Source: Chlorocebus sabaeus
Lineage: Eukaryota; Chordata; Mammalia; Primates; Cercopithecidae
Assembly: GCF_047675955.1 (NCBI RefSeq)
Contig: NC_132919.1
Location: 66,134,816 to 66,198,815 of the forward strand
Length of the DNA: 64,000 nucleotides
Direction of reading: 5' to 3'
Shown here: in pieces, positions 24,857 through 35,816 of the stretch
Numbering within the stretch: the stretch's first letter is position 1
Layout of the letters: each line of letters opens with the position of its first letter
Made by a program: the position numbers and the translations under genes
The notes under the pieces: generated by a model
The model's database searches: none
What the model saw: the letters and a program-made list of their open reading frames with translations, nothing else
What the model was told of the DNA's origin: nothing

Positions 24857-24900
24857 TGAGTGAATGAATGAATGGATGGATGAATGAATGAGTGAATATG
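24857..24900. repeat. TGAA/TGGA microsatellite (left arm)
   Basis: Imperfect tetranucleotide repeat of about ten units in the BPTF intron. Confidence 0.85.
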
Positions 24901-25194
24901 TATCAAAAGGACACTAGACTTGGAAAGAGTACCAAGTGACCAAAGCTGAAACAATTTATGCAACAAAATTAAAAGTGACAGTATTGCATGATAACCCAAA
25001 GAATATAATTGATATCCATGAGTCCATACTGATACACCCTGGTTTCCGTGCACTGTGGTCCTTCTATATCCCGTGGTCTGTAACATGCCATGGCATCACT
25101 CTGTCTAAGTTGAAAGAAGGTGAGTGTGCTTAGAGACTTAATGACTTTCAGAACAGTTAAGGGATTTCAGAGAGAAAGTTCTTACAAAAGGGCC

Positions 25195-25290
25195 TCTGTT
25201 TTCTCATTTTACAATTGAGGAAATGATGGCCTGGAGAGGTTAGGTAGCTTGCCCAGAGTCACACAGCTAATCCAAGTCAGATTTGCAGTG
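25195..25290 (+). mobile_element. MIR remnant (left arm)
   Basis: TTTTACAATTGAGGAAATGA and GCTTGCCCAGAGTCACACAG are the MIR core. Confidence 0.7.
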
Positions 25291-25669
25291 GGTTTTGGGT
25301 TTCTAGGTTTTGATCACTACAGTGTGCTGCCCAGACTGTGGGTCTATGTCAGCTTGCAGTTTTTGTCATCTGTCACAGATATGTGTATCTAGCCTATATT
25401 TTTAAAAGATAGACTAACTTTACTTAAAAAAAAAGTAGAACGCATAATTAGCATGTATTTTCTAGACGTGAAGATACACCACATTGATTGAACTCTCTAA
25501 ACAAAATTTTGTTTGTAATATTGATTGTTATTTCATAGGTCTAATGCTTTAAAAATACTTAATTTTTCCTCTTTAATAACTTGTACTGAAACTCTTAAGT
25601 GGCATTTGTTGTACTTACTGTTCTATTTGGTTATATATAGAAATAATTTTTTATTTGTTTTCATTATAG

Positions 25670-25870
25670 AAGAAATTTTGGAATCTATAAGAGCAAAAAA
25701 GGCAGACACTGATAATGTTAAAAGCCCAGAAGAAATAGAAAAAGACAAGAACGAGACTGAGAATGACTCTAAAGATGCTCAGAAAAGCAGAGAATTCGAA
25801 GACCAGTCCCTTGAAAAAGACAGTGAATACAAAACACCAGACGATGACCCTGAGCAAGGAAAATCTGAGG
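25670..25870 (+). pseudogene. BPTF (pseudogene fragment): BPTF acidic/lysine-rich exon (left arm)
   Basis: This 201-base exon has an acceptor TTCATTATAG and a donor GTAAAA. It reads EEILESIRAKKADTDN, VKSPEEIEKDKNETENDSKD and EDQSLEKDS, ending PDDDPEQGKSE, in phase with the exon at 20173. Compared with BPTF one Glu is missing from REEFED and there are scattered changes, but no stop. No following BPTF exon exists on this strand, because the arm breaks 240 bases downstream in an AluY and SMURF2 intron begins. Confidence 0.92.
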
Positions 25871-26111
25871 GTAAAAAATTACTTGATTAAAAAGAAATAT
25901 TTCATCAGTGTTATTTATGAAACCTCCAGTTTTACTTGCAAAATGAAAGTGAAACATTGTAAGCAACTACTTAATTTAATATTTCTAAAGATATCAGGAT
26001 ACCCTCCCCTCTTGTAACACGTGTGACAATTGTAATGAGTTTTACGTAATAGTGGATTTGCTATAATATTATACTCATGTCTCTATACTTGCCATTAAGT
26101 TGCCATTTCCG
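25871..26111 (+). other. BPTF intron stub (left arm)
   Basis: About 240 bases of intron after the exon at 25670, identical or nearly so to 46952-47192. The paired sequence ends inside the AluY that follows. Confidence 0.8.
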
Positions 26112-26417
26112 GGCCGGGCGCGGTGGCTCAAGCCTGTAATCCCAGCACTTTGGGAGGCCGAGACGGGTGGATCACGAGGTCAGAGATCGAGTCCATCCTG
26201 GCTAACACGGTGAAACCCCGTCTCTACTAAGAAATACAAAAAAACTAGCCGGGCGAGGTGGCGGGCGCCTGTAGTCCCAGCTACTCGGGAGGCTGAGGCA
26301 GGAGAATGGCGTGAACCCGGGAGGCGGAGCTTGCAGTGAGCTGAGATCCGGCCACTGCACTCCAGCCTGGGCTACAGAGCGAGACTCCGTCTCAAAAAAA
26401 AAAAAAAAAAAAAAAAA
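26112..26417 (+). mobile_element. AluY at the arm/spacer junction, probably chimeric
   Basis: Its 5' part shares a rare GAGTCC change and its left flank with the right-arm AluY. Its 3' part differs at many sites and is followed by SMURF2 intron instead of the second target duplication, suggesting an Alu-Alu crossover. Confidence 0.85.
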
Positions 26418-27036
26418 GGAAGTCTCCAAGATGAACAGTGCCCTTCCATACTATGCATCCTGATCAAATCTCTATCAATTCTTAAGAAAGGTCTCAGCAC
26501 ATTTTATATCAAGCCCTTCCCTCCAGGTCAATTCAAGACACCCGAATACCATGTAAGGCTATTAAGTGCCTCATGAGTAGTAACAATTTCTCCCTTTTTC
26601 CAGTGTTACACTACCATTGATCATTCTGTTTTATTTTCAATTAGCATAGATTTTAAAGCTGTAAGGCATTAAACATTAAAAACAAGTTCAATAGCATGCT
26701 CTCCTCTTACTAAAAAAACCAGTTTTGAGAATTATTTTCAGTAAACTTTAATAACATCTATAAAGTCTGAACTCAGTGCTCTACTATGTTAGGATACTTT
26801 GAAAGGATTACTTCCTAAAGGATCAACAGTTCTTCACGACACATTTTTTTTTACATTAAAGTTTTTAAAATTAAGTTAACCTGGATCCTGGATTCACTGT
26901 AACATTTTACCTAATTCATTTAATTCAGGCCAACACTATGAAGTCACAGTTATTATACTTTGATTTAGAAGGTATTTAGACTTTAGGTCAGTTTCAATGA
27001 AACCAAAATTCATGTAACTTTAAATTCCACACTTAC
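26418..27036 (-). other. SMURF2-like intron at the left-arm junction
   Basis: Unique AT-rich sequence directly after the AluY tail, with no counterpart next to the right arm. It is downstream of the last recognisable SMURF2 exon on the minus strand. I see nothing coding in it. Confidence 0.6.
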
Positions 27037-27098
27037 CTACTGTCTTCTAACTGTATCACTGTCATTTGGCCCAAGTTTGCATAAATCCAACCTCTGAT
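27037..27098 (-). pseudogene. SMURF2 (pseudogene fragment): SMURF2 C2-domain exon with frame-breaking deletion
   Basis: This 62-base exon follows the one at 29388-29520 in phase. It reads YQRLDLCKLGPNDSDTVRRQ and then TAG, immediately before the donor GTAAGT (27031-27036). SMURF2 continues RGQIVV at this point, so about four bases have been lost and the frame ends at the exon edge. The residues LGPND favour SMURF2 over SMURF1, which has LNPSD there. The acceptor CAAATAG is intact. No later SMURF2 exon is found before the junction with the left arm at 26417. Confidence 0.88.
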
Positions 27099-27354
27099 CT
27101 ATTTGAAATCAACAAAGAAAGCAATGAAAACATTACCTGATATCAGGGATTCTAACATCTATAGAGTGACAATAATTTTCCACAATCTATTAGAAATCAA
27201 ACCTATCATTTAAAGAATTCAGATTTCAAAAACTATGAAGTACTGGTGTATTACATTGCCAATATGCAGTCACTTTCTCTCCAAAACTTTTAGACCACTT
27301 TAGTCTGAGTCTTAATAGTTGTTGTTCTTAAGGAATTTATCCCTGAGCCTTGGT

Positions 27355-27680
27355 TTTCTCACATATGACAATATGTGAATCCTTATATTTTTTTAAGGAT
27401 TAAATCAGATAATTATGCAAAACCCTCAGCATAGTGCCTGGGACGTACGTGGTCAACAAATGTTAGTTGTCATTATTATTTTGTAACTAACCATTTCAAA
27501 TGACATGTACACAAAAAAGTATTAATAAGAAGCCAAGAATAAACTGTAGAATCTGGGTTTGCATCAGTTCTGCCACTAACTCATTCAGGAGCAACTCACT
27601 TATTCTCTCAGATGCCTCATCTGTAAAAGAGATATAACACTGGTCTGACCCTGAAAGTTACAGTAAGGAACAATGTCACC
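27355..27680. mobile_element. Two MIR remnants in the SMURF2-like intron
   Basis: Segments 27355-27480 (AGCATAGTGCCTGGGACGTA) and 27560-27680 (GATGCCTCATCTGTAAAAGA) are MIR-like. Confidence 0.5.
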
Positions 27681-29234
27681 CAAAGCACGCTGGTTTTACT
27701 TTGATTACAGCACTTATAGCTGAATGCTTTTACAACTGTATGCCATCTGTCTACTTATTTGTGAATTGATAAAAGGAGGAGACCATATCTTAGTCTTTGT
27801 ATTTTCCACTCCAACCTGGTAGAACATTGCATCAGGTAGGAGCTCAATGAATATTTGATAAATTCAGTATTACTGCATGTCAAAAAGGTCAAATAATACA
27901 ATGAAACAGTCACAAGAAACACAAAGAAAAATCCATGCCCTTAAAACTATAGTCCATAGTTATCCAACCAAAAATTTAGACACTTTTCTCTTTGTAAAAT
28001 AAATGGGTGCTACTAAGTTGACTATACAGTGGATTCTGCAGAGCAACTCCTTCTCTCCTATTCAGTCCTTCCACTGTGGCATGCTCCAGCAGGCCTTTGC
28101 CCTTCCTTCTCAGAGGACAGGATTCATGCCTTTTTCTCCTTTATACAGCCAGGGTTTAGAACAGTAGCACATTAAGTCTTCAATAAATCTTGGGTAAATT
28201 GAACTAGGAATAATGTCAGACATTTGACCTATAATTTTTCAGTTTGCTGAGTAAGAAAACAGTGCATTTTTATATGCAACTCGTTTTTTTCCAATCCCAC
28301 TGTCCTTTCTCTCCTGTTGGTTACCCTGTCAGCCCAGAAATACAAGAACTTCTCAGATGCCTTTAAATACCTTGGACTAAGAACTTCTAGCTCAGTTTTC
28401 TGCCTTTTTCCTTTTTACAAGGTCAATACATATCTATGCTGTGGTATCACACTACATTAAAAGAGACAATCTCTTAATATATTTAACACTCAATACTAAA
28501 TTTACTGTTTTTTATTAATTTCTTTAGATACTATGCGAGTTTGTTGAGCATAAGAATCTGGGCTAAAATCCCATTACAATGACTACGGTATTTTTTACAT
28601 TATATAAAAAAGAATTCTATAGAAACAAACACACAATAAGAACCTGTTGAAAAAGGAATTCCCATTTATGCTCCAATGGAAAGACCCACCCAAAAGACTG
28701 TCACCTGATTGTTAAGTCACCTTATAAATCCATTATGAAAACCACTTCTAATGTCTTGATCTTGGTCTAATCTTCTAAATGCCCAGGTTGGTGATAAACT
28801 GAGCTACAGTTAAGTAGTTAATGGAGCTGTCGTACTCTCAAAATAATGTTTAATCTTTCTTTAACTTTTAATTTTGTCACAGCTGTTTTATATATTATAC
28901 CATTCTTATCCCTTCATAATTGCCCTTTAACTGCCACCTTAAATACTCCAATCACCTCAATAAAAACATTTTGTCCACAAATCAACCAAAACCAGAAAAG
29001 GGTACTAAGACATTTAAAAAGGCATATACTTCCTGACACCTTTCTTTTTGCCGTTCTGGATATCAATCATTTCTTAATACTTTTAAATTAACTGGAAATG
29101 AAGCACCAGCTCTCACTTAGCTGTAAGTTTCACGTATTTAAAACGTTTCATTTTTAAGTCTACAAAATAAATTTAGACCAGGAATTTTTACCAATGTTTC
29201 AGACATACACAAGAAGTTGTGTTTGAACCCCTAC

Positions 29235-29350
29235 CGACATACTCAAATATATATCTTATTTATGTACATATATTTGAGAATACATATATAGTGTATGCAT
29301 ATATGTATATGCACATGTACATATACACATACACACACACACACGTATAT
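29235..29350. repeat. AT/CA-rich simple repeat
   Basis: Alternating TATATA, GTATAT and CACACA runs close to the SMURF2 exon donor. Confidence 0.8.
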
Positions 29351-29387
29351 ATCTTTTTTATTTTAAAAAGCGCTAGTATCTACTCAC

Positions 29388-29520
29388 AACCAGTGTCTTT
29401 GAGGTGGCTGATGGCATTGGAAAGAAGACGAACACAACCGAGAAATCCAGCACCTTGTTTCTTATGGATCTTCTTGTGATTCCATACACTGATCGTAACT
29501 GAATCAGACTTTTCAATATA
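29388..29520 (-). pseudogene. SMURF2 (pseudogene fragment): SMURF2 C2-domain exon, decayed
   Basis: On the minus strand this reads YIEKSDSVTISVWNHKKIHK, KQGAGFLGCVRLLSNA and ISHLKDTG, ending at a GTGAGT donor (29382-29387). This is the C2 domain of SMURF2, a HECT-type E3 ubiquitin ligase in which C2 targets membranes. Against the very conserved SMURF2 sequence I see Gly to Glu and Asn-Arg to Ser-His changes in 43 codons, more than expected for a functional copy. Immediately upstream the genome reads TTTTTTGG, where an AG acceptor might be expected, so the splice site may be lost; the exact exon start is uncertain. It could be a decayed segmental copy or, less likely, a polymorphic allele of the gene. 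Confidence 0.85.
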
Positions 29521-29840
29521 CCAAAAAATCAAAACGGCTGCAAGAGTAAGTTGGTAGTTACAGGCAGTTGGTGTAAAATTTTTCTTTTCTTCTTTTTATA
29601 CCCTAAAGTTACAAATATGCTTCAGAAGCTGGCTATATTATGCAAAATATGTCTCGAGTTAATCCACAGGATTGAATTTAAATTTTAAAAAATCTTGAAA
29701 GTAAAATTTTTAAAAACAATTTTAGTATATTTTTATCACATCTGCCAATCTCAAGCTGGGCTATAGTTCTGGTTGGTAAAAAGGCTATTTTAGTAGCTAG
29801 TGTCTAATAACACTAAGGGAGTTTATTAAATAACTTCTTT

Positions 29841-30072
29841 TCAAGACCGGCCTGAGCAACACAGTGAAACCCTGTCTCTACTAAAAATACAAAAACTAGC
29901 CAGGCATGGTGGCGGGCGCCTGTAATCCCAGCTACTCAGGAGGCTGAGGCAGAGAACTGCTTGAACACGGGCAGCGGAGGTTGCAATGAGCCGAGAATGC
30001 GCCACTGCTCCAGCCTGGGCGACAGAGTGAGACTCCGTCTCCAAAAAAAAAAAACAAAAACAAAAAAAAAAC
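29841..30072 (+). mobile_element. Partial Alu
   Basis: 5'-truncated; A-rich tail with CAAAA units. Confidence 0.88.
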
Positions 30073-31199
30073 ACTTTCATTATTATGGAAGTTAATTTGA
30101 GAACTTCATTAAAACGTTCACACCAATAATCAAAGAACAGCAGCAATACAAAGTAAGGTACAGCCAATCAATCCTAGGAAGTAAACACAAGCAAGAGAAA
30201 TCGCATGTAAAGGAACTGAAGAATAGCAAATTCAAAAATTACAATATTCCCAATTCTAAAGAAAAATGAATGAGGCTGGTAATGAAAAAATAACACGTCT
30301 TACCTTAAGAGGCATCCAAATAGCATTCATAGTGTCAGGATATAAAGACAATACTCAGAAATGAGCAAGAAGTCTTAGTAATTCCCTCAGTCACCAAGTA
30401 TAAGCAGGTAGGAAAATCTTTTGTTTCAAAAAGGTATCTGAAAGAGAGGACTTGCATTTAGACTAAAAAATAATCGAGAAAATGCAAATAGTTTAAACTA
30501 CCTGGGCAGGGATCTTGAAGTACTACTTGTCTCACCACATTTTAAGACGTATAGAAAAGACAGTCCCCTTTAGAAAAGGGCAAATGTGTGTGTGTCTCCG
30601 TAAATATGTGCAGAAACACACTTTACATAAAAAGAGAAATAAATATGTAACATATTTTAGATAATGTAAAATTGCTTATCAAATAATTAGCCAAAATCCC
30701 AGAAAGAATAATTTTCCAGGGTACTTCATAAACATTTAACGTGATTTGTTAATGATCTAAAAGAAGACCCTTGCCACATTTAATCGTATTTAGCAAAGTA
30801 AAACCTCTCTAATCATCCCGACTGTCTCAAGATTATGCTTAAGTTTCAGAGTCAATTCCACATGAAAAGTAAAACCTACTCTTGACTGAAGTACTAGAAA
30901 CAAATAAAAGATCCTTCTTCTCCAGAGATCGTTAATAGCAGACCGAGCAACTTAATTCTGAGGGTGGGAGGAAGGTAAATTTGCCTGGAGGCTGGAGGAT
31001 GGACTAAACGCCCTCTGGTAGGATCCTCGTTTAAGCCCCGGACCTAAATACAATTCCAGCTTAACCAGTGACTGCTTCGCTTAAAATGGAGGCTTGCCCG
31101 CGTAGGGACAAAAATAACAGTACCCACCTCATTAAAAAATAAATGTCGAAAAGTACCCTTATTTAAATAAAAATAAAAAATAAACACCTCTGGAGTGGA
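30073..31199. other. Unique AT-rich stretch before the CpG island
   Basis: Non-coding, no clear repeat. It may still belong to the SMURF2-derived segment, but no exon anchors it. Confidence 0.5.
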
Positions 31200-32060
31200 T
31201 GTGTTCTTGCTATGCGTTTGTCACTGAGGCTTCGAAGACTTGGCATCACTTTCCTTACCGCTCACCGGATTTTGGGTAGGGGCGGGCTGGGGGGGCAGCA
31301 GTTTGACTTTTGACCCAAGTCTGAGGCAGGCTTCAGAGCCCCACCGGGGCCCCCAACTCCAGAGCCAGCGGGAGCAGAGAGGCGAGAGTCTGAGGTCGCA
31401 CCTCCCCCCACCACGGACCCCAGTCCCAAACCTACCCCTCACCCCTCCGCAGTGGGGAGCCTCCTTCTGCCCCATTCCCATTGTTAGGGAGGGGAGAGCG
31501 CGGGGTGCGCTCAGGGCAGGGGCGCCCGCGGCCGTTGCCCGGCTCACTTCAGAAGGGACAGCACGCGGGATGCGACTTCCCTTCCTCTCCGCGTCAGTCA
31601 GTCCCACTTCGGCTCGGCCTGGCGCCCCGAGCTCAGCACCGCGCCCCCAGCTGCGGCCCTGGCCCCGGCCCGCCCCCGGGGCAGCCAGGCCCCCAGCAAC
31701 TCGGCCGGCAGCCTGTGGCCCAGGCCTACGAGTGGGCGCCGGGCGGGGGTCCCCGTGCCCCACACTAGCGTCCCCTCTTCCCCAGCCCCGCCGCTTCCAG
31801 GGCCCTGGGCGGTGCCCGCTCCCTGGGACCCTAGGCCCCCAGCCTCCCAGCCGGGCGGCTCCCTCAGGCTCCCCAGGTCGGGGGCCACCTCCTCTGCCTC
31901 ACCATCACTCCTGCCCATTCATGCCCCCACCCCATGGGCACTAGAGCCAAAGGCGGCTCCCGAAGCCCCGGACCTTCCAGCATGGCTTAACCAAGCCTAG
32001 AAGTGGGGGCGGGAAATCTTCCACCCTCCTCTGGCGCTCATTGGCCCTTCCAGGGCACAT
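31200..32060 (-). promoter_or_regulatory. Unassigned CpG island with paired CCAAT boxes
   Basis: This block is rich in G, C and CpG. Two ATTGG motifs (about 32040 and 32072, roughly 30 bases apart) read as CCAAT on the minus strand and lie upstream of the island in that direction, as in NF-Y-driven promoters. A possible splice donor on the minus strand (AGCG followed by GTAAGG) is at about 31252-31257. Long open frames cross the island on both strands (for example 31240-31944 plus and 31221-31763 minus), but in such GC-rich DNA they are expected by composition and match nothing I know. It may be the first exon of a minus-strand non-coding transcript. Confidence 0.55.
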
Positions 32061-32198
32061 TGTGAGCACCATTGGCTGAGGGATGGTGTCCGTCAGAAGT
32101 TGGGGCGGGACAGAATGGGGTGAGGGATGCCGATGCTATGGCGTCTCTGTCTCTGTGTTTATCGTTGTCTGTGTCTGTCTAGGCCCTTGGATGGGAGG

Positions 32199-32254
32199 GC
32201 CCGCCTCGGCCTCCCAAAGTGCTGGGATTACAGGCGTGAGCCACCACGCTAGGC
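32199..32254 (-). mobile_element. Short Alu remnant
   Basis: Only the Alu 5' end (CAAAGTGCTGGGATTACAGG in reverse) remains. Confidence 0.85.
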
Positions 32255-32288
32255 CAGAAAACCTACATCAATTAATAATCTTTTCTCT

Positions 32289-32586
32289 GGCCGGTCTCGG
32301 TGGCTCACACCTGTAGTCCCAACACTTTGGGAGTCCAAGGCGGGCGGATCACCTGAGGTTGGGAGTTCAAGACCAACCTAACCAACATGGAAAAACCCCG
32401 TCTCTACTAAAAATCCAAAAAAATTAGCTGGGCGTGGTGGCCCATGCTTGTAATCCCTGCAACTCAGGAGGCTGAGGCAGGAGAATCACTTGAACCCGGG
32501 AGGCAGAGTTTGTAGTGAGCAGAGAAAGCGCCATTGCACGCCAGCCTGGGCAACAAGAGTGAAACTTTGTCTCAAAAAAAAAAAAT
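32289..32586 (+). mobile_element. Alu
   Basis: Full dimer with modest divergence. Confidence 0.9.
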
Positions 32587-32639
32587 TTTTTTCTCGGAGT
32601 TTATTAATTCTATTTAAATCAACCGCAGAAAACACCTTC

Positions 32640-32725
32640 AACACAGCTCCTCATTTCATATCTGTAAAATGGGGCAAAAACATAGTTCCCACCCCTTAGA
32701 TTTGCTGTGAAGATTAAATTAGTGA
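32640..32725. mobile_element. MIR remnant
   Basis: CTCATTTCATATCTGTAAAA with TGAAGATTAAATTAGTGAAT is MIR-like. Confidence 0.5.
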
Positions 32726-32741
32726 ATACACATGATGGATT

Positions 32742-32820
32742 GCAGTGAGCCGAGATCGCGTCACTGCACTTCAGCCTGGTCGACAGAGCGAGACTCTGTC
32801 GCTAAATAAATAAATAAATA
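32742..32820 (+). mobile_element. Short Alu 3' remnant
   Basis: Last part of a right monomer with an AATA tail. Confidence 0.85.
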
Positions 32821-32855
32821 GTACAGAAATACTATGACATGATGAGATGCAGAGT

Positions 32856-32858
<3 letters not shown>

Positions 32859-32895
<37 letters not shown>

Positions 32896-33181
32896 AGACG
32901 GAGTCTTGCTCTGTCACCCAGGTTGGAGTGCAGTGTAGTGGCACCATCTGGGCTCACTGCAAGCTCCGCCTCCCGGGTTCACGCCATTCTCCTGCCTCAG
33001 TCTCCCAAGTAGCTGGGACTACAGGCGCCCGCCATCACTGCCGGCTAATTTTTTTTGTATTTTTAGTAGACACGGGGTTTCACCTTGTTAGCCAGGATGG
33101 CCAGGATCTCCTGACCTCGTGAATCACCTGCCTCGGCCTCCCAAAGTGCTGGGATTACAGGCACGAGCCACAGCGCCTGGC
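32859..33181 (-). mobile_element. Alu (AluY-like)
   Basis: Reverse dimer with a T run of about 36. Confidence 0.9.
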
Positions 33182-33905
33182 TGAGATACAGAATAATTTT
33201 ATTATTTATTAAAATGTAGAATTCTTGGTAATTTGCCCGGTATCACAGAATGTAGAGATAAAGGCAATGTGTATCTTGTCACATCACCCTTTTTGTTAGT
33301 ATGATCAACTGATGCAACAGGATTAGCCCCCCTGAAGATTTTTCTCTGATGTGATGACAATTGACTGGGATGATAAAACAAGGAGCCACTGCTGTCCTGG
33401 AGAAATCCAGGCACAATTAGATTATTCTGCCTTCATAATTTTGCAGCTGTCCCTCCCCACAGAGGCTTACAGATAATAATTAGCGCACATTCAAAGACAC
33501 TTCTGTCTGTGGGAGAAAAATTATCTCTATTTATTTTGCTTCATATACATCCATAGTTGAATTTTAATACAACAGAAAAAAATGTAATCTGACAAATGTT
33601 TACAAACAAGATACCTTCAAACAGATTTTACTCATTTTAACCTGGTGTGTTGTAATTGACAAATTGTACTGTTATATTCAAGGCAACAGAGTCTGTAGTC
33701 CAGGACCACTCAGCCCAATCTTTATGTAAGCTTAATTTTAATCTACCAGGAACAATAAACTCATTGTTGATTCCCAGTTGTGTGTGTGTGCACATGTGTA
33801 CATAGCAGCTCCTTTCATAGAAAGAAAAGACATCTAGAGGTTGTCTTGTACTTTTACGTACAGGAATCATGATAAGATACAGAAGGATTATACGTAACCA
33901 GGGCT

Positions 33906-33908
<3 letters not shown>
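33182..33908. other. Unassigned single-copy stretch
   Basis: AT-rich with a short GT run near 33781. A 70-codon frame at 33202-33414 (minus) is weakly protein-like but unrecognised; it may be an old mobile-element remnant. Confidence 0.4.
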
Positions 33909-33952
<44 letters not shown>

Positions 33953-34233
33953 AGACGGAGTCTTGCTCTGTCCCCCAGGCTGGAGTGCAGTGGCGCGATC
34001 TCGGCTCACTGCAAGCTCCGCCTCCCGGGTTTACGCCATTCTCCTGCCTCAGCCTCCCGAATAGCTGGGACTACAGGCGCCCGCCACCTCGCCCGGTTAG
34101 TTTTTTTGTATTTTTAGTAGAGACGGGGTTTCACCGTGTTAGCCAGGATGGTCTCGATCTCCTGACCTTGTGATCCGCCCGCCTCGGCCTCCCAAAGTGC
34201 TGGGATTACAGGCGTGAGCCACCGCACCCGGCC
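33909..34233 (-). mobile_element. AluY, Old World monkey type
   Basis: T run of over 40 bases; CAGGGCTGGATTTT flanks both ends as a target duplication, so it is a young insertion. Confidence 0.93.
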
Positions 34234-35348
34234 AGGGCTGGATTTTATAAGAGAAAATAATTAGCTGACAAATGAAGGCGGCAATAAAAACGTGTCTTTT
34301 TTGCGACAATAAATATATACAGTCAAAAGCTGTCTTTGAGACCCTAAACCAGCTTCTTCACGGAAGAGCAGATGTGGCATTTCCATGGAGTTGCACTTGA
34401 CCCCATAGTATCCTTTTTTCTTGCTTTCTTTTTCTTTTTTTTCAATAAGCAAAGTTTTCTAGCTTCTGCCACAATAGTAAAACCATTTGATCCTGACAAG
34501 ATAATGCTGCCGTTGACTTTGCTTTTTTCTTGTCCATTGGACAAAATTGGCCAACAATATAATTGGATTATTACGACCAATAAAAACAAAGTTTAGGTCA
34601 AATCTCGACTGAAAACATCTGGCTCCTTAATTTAAAATAGTTCAGACAACCAGATTCTTGCTGCATTTTATGTTAAACTTTAAGAAGCTGTAGACTGCAG
34701 TTTGTTGTTGTGAGACCTACAGAATATAGAAAAAAGGGAACAATTAAGCACCCTTCATTTTTGAAAACAATGATGCTTTATGCAGATGCCAAGGTCAGTC
34801 AGTCTGGGAGAAGCAGCCTTGTTCTTTCATTCACCCTTGGCAAGTGAATAAAAAAGAATGATTAATAAATTTTTAATCTATAATATTAAAACTTTTCACT
34901 GTACACTAAACATAATAGCTCACTGGAAAAAACCAATATGAAAAAATATATATATTTTTGTCTAATAAAGATTACAACATTTTCAGCCAACTGGACAAAT
35001 AAATACATTTAGAGAAGATTACCATTGTAGTGAAAGGTGTGTGTGTGTGCATGTGTGTGTTTATTTACACTGATGAGGGGAATATAAAGGGAAAAATAAT
35101 GCTAAAACAAAAGAAAAAGCAATCTTAAATCACATTTTTCTATTAAAGTCCAGGAAGTCTCCCTTCTAGTTTCACAGTTGTATTCAAAATTTTCGTTGAT
35201 AAACCAAATTACTGTACAGTCACCAGGACTAAGTCAAAGGACTTTATATTGCAATAGCAGATAAATACAGTATTCCAAGAGTTTACAATTTTTAAATGCA
35301 TTGTTAAACATGGTTGCTAGAATAAATTTTTTACCATGAAAAATCTTT
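34234..35348. other. Unassigned single-copy stretch
   Basis: AT-rich, non-coding sequence between two minus-strand Alus, with a GT-rich run at about 35037-35060. Confidence 0.45.
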
Positions 35349-35641
35349 TTTCTTTCTTTCTTTCTTTCTTTTTTTTTTTTGAGATGGAGTCTCGCTCTGT
35401 TGCCCAGGCTGGAGTGCAGTGGCACAATCTTGGCTCACTGCAAGCTCCACCTCCCGGGTTCACGCCATTATCCTGCCTCAGCCACCAGAGTAGCTGGGAC
35501 TACAGGCGCCCGCCACCACACCTGGCTAACTTTTTTGTATTTTTAGTGGAGAGGGGGTTTCACCATGTTAGCCAGGATGGTCTCGATCTCCTGACCTTGT
35601 GATCCTCCTGCCTCGGCCTTCCAAAGCACTGGGATTACAAG
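35349..35641 (-). mobile_element. Alu, 5'-truncated
   Basis: Reverse AluY-like; CTTT-repeat tail; the first bases of the element are missing at 35641. Confidence 0.9.
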
Positions 35642-35816
35642 CTGAAGGAGGGTGCCACACTTGAGGGGCAAGGGAAGATCAGTTGGGGGACCCTGTGCTT
35701 CAGAGATTTGGTCACATCCGTGAGGAGCACAGCAGGCCCTGCCAAATAAACAGACAAAATCAGGAGGGCTCCAAGGTGGGACAGAGAAGGAAGATTGTCA
35801 AAAATTGAATCTGCTA

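Larger units (their letters stand above)
20391..25669 (+). other. BPTF intron with Alu cluster (left arm)
   Basis: Intron between the two left-arm BPTF exons. Unique stretches 20778-21420, 21643-22032, 22321-22655 and 24350-25669 carry MIR remnants and microsatellites but no exon. Eight Alu insertions, one nested in another, fill the rest. Confidence 0.7.
9097..26417 (+). repeat. Left arm of a giant inverted repeat
   Basis: This 17 kb block reappears reverse-complemented on the right of the window. Matching positions sum to 73097 from 9097 to about 15300, 73094 to about 15650, 73061 to about 20500, 73062 to about 24330 and 73063 to the inner edge, so only a few small indels separate the arms. 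Unique sequence, Alus, exons and microsatellites are all mirrored. The inner edge lies inside the AluY at 26112-26417; beyond it the sequence is SMURF2-derived and unpaired. The outer edge cannot be placed, because the partner of anything left of 9097 would lie beyond base 64000. Confidence 0.97.
27099..29387 (-). other. SMURF2-like intron
   Basis: Intron between the two SMURF2 exons. It contains MIR remnants (27355-27480 and 27560-27680) and an AT/CA microsatellite near its right end, otherwise unique AT-rich DNA. Confidence 0.65.

Noticed and set aside
27037..29520. Functional SMURF2 gene.
   Set aside because: Only two exons, with conserved-residue changes and a frame-breaking deletion; the gene is cut off at 26417.
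31240..31944. 234-codon frame on the plus strand.
   Set aside because: It lies wholly in a CpG island, is Pro/Arg/Gly-rich, overlaps equally long frames on the other strand and matches no family I know.
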